A stretch of 64,000 nucleotides of DNA from Coenobita brevimanus (Eukaryota; Arthropoda; Malacostraca; Decapoda; Coenobitidae): the NCBI GenBank assembly GCA_032717465.1, contig CM064665.1, forward strand, positions 25,196,588 through 25,260,587, read 5' to 3'. The first letter of the stretch is position 1. Every line of letters starts with the position of its first letter. The notes under the pieces were generated by a model. That model was given only the letters and a program-made list of their open reading frames with translations. It had not been told where the DNA came from and made no database searches. Position numbers and translations under genes: made by a program. Positions 56,058 to 64,000 of this stretch are shown in pieces.

Positions 56058-56066
56058 GTGGGGAGG
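56058..56066 (+). promoter_or_regulatory. Polypurine tract of copy 2
   Basis: GTGGGGAGG directly before the 3' LTR, identical to copy 1. Confidence 0.8.
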
Positions 56067-56859
56067 TGTTACATAGCCTATGATTTCATCATCCTTTGTG
56101 TAATTCTAACGTACAGTGTGCTGCCTGTTTGATCATGAGCGTGTTCTACCTCACTCCCCCCCTTCTACCGTTATAGTAGAGTAAGTCGTTCTTTCTCTTG
56201 TTCAGATCGGGATTGTCAACTCTTTGTCCCCATGGCTTCATTTGCGCGTCCTTCTTACAAGTTGTATCAAGCTCTGCCGGCCCCTATATAATGTGCTCAG
56301 TCTCTGCATTATGGCCACTTAGATCTACTTCTCATTTTGCTCACATCTCTGTCCTCCTCTGTACAGTTGTTATTATTGTGAGTGCTCAGGAAGTCTCCAA
56401 CCATCTAGCAGCTGTGTGTAATTTGAGTATAACTGTTGTTACATTTTTTCTTGTACTGTGTAGCATAAGGTTAATTCTAAGGCCTAGTAAAGTTTTTGCA
56501 ATTCATGTAAGGTTCTCATTGTCAGCCATCATTAATAATAGTCTGTATCTGTAATAATTTATCTTGCATTAACTGAGCATTACCCAGTGTATTTTCATTT
56601 TATCAGGGCTGACTTAGATAAATTTACTCTTGCTAATTTCGTGTTAATAGAGGCTATTGGAGTTAACCATATATTTAACCTGTTTTTTGCCATTACATTA
56701 TCCTTATGAGTCCTGAATGTTTTGTTGTTAGTTTGAGCATTAAACTTCAACTTGTAATTTTACCTAACTCTTTTATTTTGAACCTGGAACTTTACGGGAC
56801 AGTAGTGATTATTAGTATTCTCACTTAAAGTGTACATAATCTTTCTCGGTTCCGTAACA
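56067..56859 (+). repeat. 3' LTR of copy 2
   Basis: 793 bp, TGTTAC...GTAACA. Confidence 0.9.
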
Positions 56860-57014
<155 letters not shown>

Positions 57015-57051
57015 GCTACAACGCGGCAAGTCACACCTACGTCATCGCTAA

Positions 57052-57949
57052 AGGCCCTTTCCCACTTCGGCGTAAATAGGTACGATGAAGCCACGATGAA
57101 AATCGTGGCTGAAGTCGGTGATGTGTCGACGATTCTGACCAAGAATCGTGGTGTCGGCGTAATACCTGCGACACCAGTACGACAAAACGCCGAAACCTCA
57201 GCTGAGTATACGATATAACTGGCGACTAGTAGCCGACATATCGCTGGTATGTTGGCGTAATGCACAAGCATTATTCTAAATTCAAATTTTAACTTTTTTT
57301 TTTATGGTGACTCAATGGCGATAAATGTACAACGGCGGCGTGCTGTCGACGATGTATCGTCGATGTGTCGGCGAATGGATCGCACGCACCTCGCAGACAA
57401 AACGCCGAGGCCATCGCAGGTGCCTCGCCGTCATCGGCGTATTTAAGGCGATTAATCGACGGTTCATCCGCGAAATGTCGGCGATATATCACCGACATTC
57501 ATAGGATGAAATATTACTGTCGTACAACCCGGTACATATCGTACGGTTTACGTAGGCTATGTTGTATTAACCTCACCGATGCATCGCCGATACATTGCCG
57601 ACGCTTCGCCGTATGACCGTATGACATCTCAACGTTTTTTTTCACCGCCGATGCCTCGCCGATGTCGGCGATCATACGCGGTTTATACACAGGGTAATCG
57701 CCGATGTCGCTGAGGCGTCGCCTTGTTGTTTACAACTAATCTGCGAAATGTTACAAAATCGTGGAGGGCCACGACGTTTTCATGCAGCATGAAAACGTTG
57801 TGGTCCCCCACGACAAATTTCCACCTCGTGCGACGTATCGGCGCCATGCCACGAATGGACAAGATTTTGATGACGAATACCCACGATTAGGGATTTTTGA
57901 CACATGGTGACTTTATCTTCCACACTTTCGCCGAAGTGGGAGAGGGCCT
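57052..57949. mobile_element. PIF/Harbinger-like non-autonomous element, CpG-rich
   Basis: 898 bp with inverted ends AGGCCCTTTCCCACTTCGGCG and AGGCCCTCTCCCACTTCGGCG (one mismatch in about 21). Both sides carry TAA (57049-57051 and 57950-57952), matching the 3-bp TWA duplication of PIF/Harbinger. The interior has no transposase. It is a dense series of CGCCGATG / TCGGCG / CGATG words, strikingly rich in CpG against the AT-rich surroundings. Confidence 0.75.
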
Positions 57950-57952
57950 TAA

Positions 57953-59412
57953 GATACGCCATGTTACTCATGACGACATGCTACGACAGACAAAGACATG
58001 AAGATCGTGGCGTGTCGTGGGAAAGTTCCTGACAGTGGGACATAGGCTTTAGATTCACAGACGCATACATTCATACATAAGTAGAGTTCATACATACATT
58101 GACATACATACATATATACATGCGTGAAAACTTGCGTCATACATACATGCATACAAAAACAAAAGCGTTGTACTAAGACAGTATATACATCATACATCCA
58201 TTGATACATACCTAGCTACAATATAAACAACGCATACATGATACACACATACACACAAACACGGAATTCATTTACCCACAGACTTACGTAGAAGGTATTT
58301 CCAATAAAACTCCCGAGTCATGAAGGCATCACCGGGCGAGCTGTCCTGTGGCGTTATTTATAGCACAAAGGGTTTAGCATACTTATTATTTTGTACTGCA
58401 TATCAAATATCACCCGTCTTTAATCCCATAAACTAGGAATATAAAGGAATAAAGCGACTCAAATACTACATATGACTGATGCATCAACAAAATGGTTCTA
58501 TCCCTGGGGTTCAAGGATATGAAAATGAACAAGTTCCACAGAGATGGGTCTATTATGCCCTGCAGCATGGTGGCGTCTTTTGATACTTCCTTCTTGCTGT
58601 TACCAGACGATTTTATTAAGTTTAAAAGAGCCCATTGGTAGAGAAGTGTTCAATCAAGGACGTATCTCACCCTTACATTTCAGAATGGATACCCATGACG
58701 AAATATATGTGTCTGGAGATGAGGATGAAATAAATAAGCCGTTCTCAGGTAGAAAGGATTAAATTGGCATTTCAGGCTTTAAATGCACTGGGTATCGCGC
58801 TGTAGCAATTTTCATTTCTAATATCACAGCAATATGACAGGATGGTCCATATACCACATCCGAGACTTACGTGTGAAAAGTGGCGCGATACGTTTTTGTC
58901 GGATAGACACTGGCTATATAACATGCTGAAATATGAATTGATCTGTTTCATGGTTGTACCTCGATGCTGTAATATCCACCAATATTTCAATTAACCCGAA
59001 AAGAGTGACATCACAACTGGGAATGAAAATATTAACTTGGTGCATAATATATTGAACATCTGATCACTGCTGTTACTAAAAACTCAACACTATCCACACC
59101 ACTCATGTAGTAGAAACTACCAAGTTTTCTGTGTATTGATTTAATGTTACCTGTGTCGGAAGATGACAGGTGTACGAGAAAGGAACGTCCTTAATTTCTA
59201 CTTACCAAATAACCGGTTTTAGATTGTTTTTAAGTAATCCATTGCCAGATCCACTGAAGGCAACCTGCACCACCTGTGTTCACAGGTGGTATTACTTCTA
59301 CCTTACACAAATGCCCACCACCACCCAAACTCATTCCCCTACCCCTCTCAACCCAAGTCACGTTTTTGTACACAGGACTCGCAGAGTGAGAACTGATGTT
59401 TTGTTTTGAGCG

Positions 59413-59415
<3 letters not shown>
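57953..59415. other. unassigned sequence
   Basis: 58050-58260 is a degenerate (CATA)n tract. Otherwise no gene or repeat recognised. Confidence 0.45.

Positions 59416-59416
<1 letters not shown>

Positions 59417-59461
<45 letters not shown>
59417..59461. repeat. (GT)n microsatellite
   Basis: About 22 GT units. Confidence 0.95.
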
Positions 59462-59464
<3 letters not shown>

Positions 59465-59479
59465 AAGAAAATAGTTTAA

Positions 59480-60060
59480 AATAGTTGTAATCTGCTTTCA
59501 ATCAGAATTGGGGGAACGGTTGAAGGACAGAACAAGAGGAATGTTCTTGTCTTTCAAGAACAATAGGTCAAAGATGTAGGTCACGGGGCTGGGTCAAACG
59601 TTGATTCAGCAAAATCAACGTCAACAGTTTTTATCCAGTTATGACAAAACTTGGAGGAAGAGCTGAGGGTATGGCAGGAATTGGGTGATTCAGGTTTGAG
59701 AACGCTTATTGAAAGTTCAAGGTCACAGGTCAAGATAAAATTTTCGATTCGGATGTGTGATGGTTAACAAAATAGCTCGAACAGTTTTTGTCTGCTTTCA
59801 ATCATGCTTGGTTGAATGGCTGAGGGTGCGGCATGGAGCAAATTTTTTTTTTTTTTTTTTTACGACTATAAGTCAAATTTCTAGATCATGGGGCAAGGCC
59901 AGCTTAAAATTTTCATCCAATTTACACCACTTGTGAAAGGTTGTGGATAAGACACGAATATCAGGGTGTGATTATGAGCACATAGATCAAGGCACAGGGA
60001 AAAGTCAATGGCCATATTTACAAGAGAAAGTCAGCTCAGAGTTTTGGCCTTATTTGAACA
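59480..60060. repeat. Old degenerate repeat with GGTCA words
   Basis: Two to three diverged units share CTGCTTTCAATCA, TTGG-GGAA-GGCTGAGGGT, AAGGTCACAGGTCAA and AAAATTTTC blocks (for example 59488, 59640-59740, 59790). A poly-T is at 59847-59864. Family unknown to me. Confidence 0.5.
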
Positions 60061-60389
60061 AAAATTTTTAGAAGAGGTAGGATCAGATAATATAGAATAT
60101 TCATGAACTCTAACAAGAACTTTATGTTGTAAAAATCATATACATTTTGAGAAGAGTAATGTTAACCAAAAAAGAAAAAAAAAGATAGCAGAATAAACTA
60201 CTAATAAACAGAAATATATAACTTGAGTGTTAAGAAAAGGTTGTCACAGATATATGCGACGGTATAGCAGAAGTTAATATATCCTTTATATAGGAGAGTC
60301 TGAATTCCTGAAACTACAGCCCCACCATCAAGTTAGCTTACTTTTCCACTGTCTCTAGTTCACGCTTCAAGCATATGTCACTTTCTCCC

Positions 60390-60660
60390 CGACATTTCAC
60401 ATCAAAGAGGATCATCTGTAGGCAGAGAAACATACCAAGCCTCTCTCAGTCATTCCATTGCATCTACTTCACTCTTACAACATGTACTGTTCATCACTTT
60501 CCTCCCTGATGTACAGTACAGTATCACAGAAAACTGTCTCTGAGCGGAGAAACATATACCTTTCTCAGCTATTCCACTGCATCTATTTCACAATTAGGGA
60601 ATGTCCATCATATTGCTCCCTGATACACACTATCATGGAAAATCATCTAAGCCTCTAAGG
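60390..60660. repeat. ~115-bp diverged tandem repeat
   Basis: Units around 60410, 60530 and 60645 share GAGAAACAT, TCTCAG-ATTCCA-TGCATCTA-TTCAC, TCCCTGAT and TATCA-GGAAA blocks. It lies just upstream of duplicated block B. Confidence 0.6.
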
Positions 60661-60833
60661 GCTGAGAAACATGCAGCTCCAATTGAATCTTTACTAGTTC
60701 ACAGCATCATACTCAACACAAACGAACACCATAACCCACGAGGCAACAGAATACATTAATACCCAAACTTTTCACCTAAGATAAAGCAATGCAACAGATT
60801 TAAACACACCTCACCTCTCCCACACACACAACA

Positions 60834-62642
60834 CACCATCACAATGCCCCATGAACTAAATAATGAAATCAACAACAAAATTAGTACAAAGAAAATGGAA
60901 AACTGGAAGGCATTTGTAACAACACTTTGTCACTCCACAAACACCTCTAGACTCAACAAAATATTTAACACTATCACTGAATCACAAACATGCGCTTCCA
61001 AGACCCACGCCACCATCACCTCCAACACCCAACACATTACTTCCTACAAAGAACAAGCAAACATTCTTATAAATCACTACAAAACATAAATCACAACACG
61101 CACAGAGTCTGAAGAACAAACCTCTCAACATAGGCCGTCCTTTTCTCTCGGTCACATTGCAACCCTCTTCACTCCAGAACAGACACTTAACATCATCAAG
61201 AAAAAGAAACCTACAAGCATAGGGCCAGATGGTATCAGCAACCTGCACCTAAAACATTAAGGACCACAAGGTATTCCCAGTATTTGGAAACATGGAACAA
61301 TCACCACTATACAATGACCCGACACAGCCTTCTTTGTACAGACTCGTAACACTACTTTGCACACCATCCGGAATGGGTAAACGTCTCATTCTCAACAAAG
61401 CCATTCTCCATGTCACCCTTGCTCCTTCACCGCACGGATTCGGAGGAATGCGTTATACAAACACCTTATTGAATAATCTCACGCAACGAGCATCGAATGT
61501 CATCAACTCCACGACACCAGCTCAGTGTACACTTCTCATAACAGATAAGTAAAGCCGGAGATGCCATCCCGTGATGAAAAGAAATCAATAAGATAATGAA
61601 AATGAATATGGAGAACAACACTAAATGTTGGCTTGCCAACTATTTATCTGGCAGATAAGAAAATGTTACATTCCACGCCAAGTCATAATGAGCAAAAAAT
61701 TTCCCGAACGGAGTTCCACAGTGCTTTCTTCTCACACTCATACTCTTCGACCTATACATACATATTCTCACACCCCAACCACCTACAAACACTGCCTCAT
61801 TATGCAGATGACATCAGCATAATAACCACACACTTCGTTGCAGACACAGACTGCACACTGCAACAGGACTTCAACACACTGCAGACTTGTGTGGACAACA
61901 GGCTGAAGCTTGCCCCAGCCAAATCCAGCACCACACTCATCATTAGCAGTAAACATGAACACAAGTACTCCCCACACATCACACTTAACAATGTACATGT
62001 GCCACACAAACCCTCTTAAGATCCTTGGAGTGACATATAACACCGGACTCACCTTCAAGGGCCATGTACATCAAGAGATGGTGCATCCCCAGACTCAATG
62101 CACTAATGGCAACTATATGGCCACACTTTGGGGAACAAAAAGAAACACTCTCCTTACTCAACAAACATTAGATGAATAATGTCATATGCCACCCCTGCAT
62201 GGGCTCCCATCCTATCTAATGCCCACTACAACACCTTGCTGATCATACAGAACAATGCTTTATACATCACCACTTGCTCCATCAAAATCACTCCCACAGC
62301 TTACTTGCAATCTGAAACGACAGTCCTCCCTGTCAGAAACTTCCTCGATATGCAGGGCATACATTTCTCTGCAGCAGCCGTCTCCAATACACATCACCCC
62401 TGCCCTTATATGAAAGAAACACACAGCACACCTAGGCACATAAAACACTCACCACACAAACATTACCAAACCCTCTACAACAATATCCCACCTCCAGATA
62501 TGCCAAGACTAACAATGAAAAAACACCTACCTACTGTATTCATGTGTAGGGCAATACAACACCTCGATCACAACACCATACTACAACCCACCCACCCCTT
62601 CCGACGTCCGTCCATCGGAGGTGCCCTTCAACTGAGCTGATT
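60834..62642 (+). mobile_element. Dead I/Jockey-type LINE fragment, copy B (uninterrupted)
   Basis: Same remnant as 7990-10852: IGPDGISNLHLKH followed by a stop (61222-61260), YRLVTLLCTP (61335), HYADDISIITTH (61799-61834), then ILGVTYNTGLTFKGHV and the C-terminal IIQNNALYITT ... GGALQLS (ending 62640). It gives the empty site for the copy A insertion. Confidence 0.75.
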
Positions 62643-62798
62643 GAGTTTACCTAACCACACTCAGAGCAGGACATCACCCAACCCTCCTCATCTAGTTTAG
62701 ATTAGAGGGCGTTATCTATGGGCAGAGAAACACACCAGGCTTCTCAGCATTTGAACATTAGCGAACAGAGGCGAGTGGGAAGTAGAACAGGTGTAATA

Positions 62799-62873
62799 TT
62801 AAGTGAACTTTTGTCCTTGGGTGTACCTAGGTGGCACCTCCCCGACTGCCTTACTCCCCGTCTCCACCCAAGC
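62799..62873 (-). CDS. Sulfotransferase paralog, terminal exon (partial gene)
   Basis: 75 nt, acceptor TTCTTTTCCAG, TAA stop at 62801-62799. Same reading as 11014-11088 with two residue changes (Gly to Glu, Glu to Gly) and no lesion. Together with 63082-63137 it forms the 3' end of a second sulfotransferase gene whose upstream exons should lie beyond 64000, if they exist. Confidence 0.7.
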   Translation of the reverse strand, partial: AWVETGSKAVGEVPPRYTQGQKFT

Positions 62874-63081
62874 CTGGAAAAGAATAAAAGATCCTAGTCA
62901 GTTTTTGCAAAGAACAATTTCTATAGAAATGGTTCAGTAATATCACAGATCATTGTCTTTGGTATAAATTTTTTCATCCTAATAGTAACTCAAGATTGGC
63001 CATGAAGTTTCAGGAGTATAAAAGCATAAAGTAACAATATCATACTCAAATCAGGCTCAAGAAAATTTGTGAGTATGGTAC

Positions 63082-63137
63082 CTGGAACTTGGCCTTCATT
63101 TGGGGAGTGAAGCGATTGACCCAGTCCCCAGTGGCAC
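63082..63137 (-). CDS. Sulfotransferase paralog, penultimate exon (partial gene)
   Basis: 56 nt with the same acceptor (CTCCCTACAG) and donor as 11301-11356 and identical in all 56 bases, although flanking intron sequence differs at many positions. It encodes the ATGDWVNRFTPQMKAKFQ end of the PAPS-binding region. Identity suggests purifying selection or gene conversion. Confidence 0.75.
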
Positions 63138-63559
63138 CTGTAGGGAGAGAAGAACACAGGATGAACACTGAGAACACTGCCACTGAGAACATACAATACT
63201 CAGTGTTAATTCACCTGATGGAACTGGGCCACTCCTACAACTTGAAAACTAAGTCGCAGCTGCGTGAATTTAGATGAAATTTAGTAATGAGGTGGACATG
63301 AGAGTACCCCCCCTTCAATATGTCTACCCGCGATGTTATTGCAAGTTACATGAGCCTCCTTCATTAATAGTTAAATTGACCTTCCAATCTGACTTCACTT
63401 GGCCATCAACTGAGCTGCAAAGGGTTATGGAACTTTGTCAGGTAAAACATGCTATTTCACCTTTATCTGTGGGCTCACCTTAATCCCACCCAGCTTATAT
63501 CTACCTATTTCTAGTAAAGGATGATCCATATATTACACAATGGCCCGTATTCTTGTTAG

Positions 63560-63722
63560 TTAAGTGGTTTGCTTATTACACCTTTTCCTACTCTTCAGTG
63601 TTATATAAATACCTCTAATATCACCATACTCTGCAAAAATAACTTACAAAAGGATATTAACCAGCCATATCCCAAAATAAATCGCTAAGGAATAGGTGTT
63701 AAGGAGCATCCTCACCCAGTGC
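63560..63722. mobile_element. MITE copy in block B, left arm shortened
   Basis: Counterpart of 11729-11912. The right arm is kept (AATAAATCGCTAAGGAATAGG) and the left arm lacks the AAGG-CCCTAACGCC segment. Confidence 0.55.
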
Positions 63723-63796
63723 CAATACGAGCCCTTGTGTTGTAGGGACGGCTCAGTCAGCGTAAACAGTTTCTACTTCCCATTAATCTTTTCTAT

Positions 63797-64000
63797 TTAT
63801 CTATCTATAGCCAGACGCTTTAATCCCGTACGGGGTGCCCACAAACAAATAGCCTCCATGTCACTCTGTCTCCTGCCATTTCGCTTACCTCCCCCCAGCT
63901 CACATCCTCCTGTCTTATATACCTCTCCACTCCATCCCTCCATCTCATCCTCGGTCTCCCCCTCCCTCTCCCTCTTTTCTACTTTTTTACTACTTCCCAT
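63797..64000 (-). mobile_element. RTE LINE 3' end fragment (block B), cut by window edge
   Basis: Complement of the RTE 3' end, with (TAGA)n-like tail at about 63793-63808 and the GRGRPR-type coding region. Counterpart of 11995-12190. Confidence 0.75.

Larger units (their letters stand above)
50485..56859 (+). mobile_element. Gmr1-like LTR retrotransposon, copy 2 (Ty3 proteins, Ty1-like order)
   Basis: 6375 bp with 790- and 793-bp LTRs (TGTTAC; first G mutated to A in the 5' LTR; end GTAACA). A PBS-like TTGGCGACCTC follows 5 nt after the 5' LTR and a polypurine tract precedes the 3' LTR. The internal order is SAP-like/coiled gag, capsid, CCHC knuckle, protease, integrase, RT, RNase H, then stop 62 bp before the 3' LTR. 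There is no envelope. Gag and pol are separated only by a small deletion at 51911. LTRs differ by roughly 40 positions (by eye), while the pol frame is open. It lies inside an (AT)n tract. Confidence 0.92.
60834..64000. repeat. Duplicated block, copy B (runs off the window)
   Basis: Collinear with 7966-12200 and in the same orientation, lacking the 1.04-kb insertion. Unique spacer has diverged by several percent with indels, but exon 6 is identical between copies. Confidence 0.85.

Noticed and set aside
56005..56066. Envelope gene after pol in the Gmr1-like element
   Set aside because: Only 62 bp separate the RNase H stop from the 3' LTR; no room for env.
57365..57616. Open frame inside the CpG-rich element
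   Set aside because: Low-complexity CGCCGATG words, several frames open at once, non-autonomous DNA element.

Overview
This window looks like a gene-poor, repeat-dense arthropod nuclear genome. A decapod crustacean is my best guess, from the very long (CT/GA)n, (AT)n and (AC)n microsatellites, the RTE and CR1/Jockey/I-type LINEs, the tRNA-derived SINEs and the intron-rich host gene. No prokaryotic-style gene organisation is present, and the species cannot be named from the sequence alone.

The one host gene I can support fully is a cytosolic (SULT-type) sulfotransferase on the minus strand. Seven coding exons between 29362 and 11014 join in phase to 1053 nt (350 codons plus stop). The PAPS-binding 5' loop (FPRSGTTW), the catalytic-type His (KTHLP), the 3'-phosphate motif (RHPGDVCVS) and the C-terminal RKGxxGDW motif all fall where the family has them. 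A splice acceptor 9 nt before the ATG suggests a further non-coding 5' exon. Its introns are full of mobile DNA: a broken LTR retrotransposon inside a hAT-like remnant (intron 1), a 1.4-kb nested palindrome (intron 2), a cold-shock-domain pseudogene (intron 3), and an RTE tail plus a MITE (intron 5). The last two coding exons recur at 62799-63137 inside a diverged duplication of the 8-12 kb block (60834-64000), so a second sulfotransferase gene probably continues beyond the right edge.

The most interesting system is a pair of related LTR retrotransposons (21893-27340 and 50485-56859) with Ty3/gypsy-type proteins in the Ty1/copia-type order: gag, zinc knuckle, protease, INTEGRASE, reverse transcriptase, RNase H. 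That is the architecture of the Gmr1-like lineage, known to me from deuterostomes, whose gag is the proposed source of the vertebrate SCAN domain. The second copy keeps a 1334-codon pol-containing frame. Both copies sit inside (TA)n microsatellites. A third, badly decayed LTR element (31637-38375) has the ordinary gypsy order and serves as an internal contrast.

Other layout: 0.2-0.6 kb SINE; 1.1-4.0 kb CR1/Jockey-like LINE (minus); 7-8 kb foldback element; 8-10.9 kb I/Jockey-like LINE interrupted by a TIR element; 28.5-30.5 kb SINEs and a ~75-bp minisatellite around exon 1; 38.4-44.1 kb mostly unassigned; 44.1-45.1 kb LINE fragments; 46.1-49.3 kb nearly full-length RTE LINE with a frameshift and a stop; 57.05-57.95 kb CpG-rich PIF/Harbinger-like element with TAA target duplication; 58-60.8 kb unassigned or old repeats; 60.8-64 kb duplicated block. 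All boundaries, splice sites and divergence statements were read by eye; nothing was aligned by computer.
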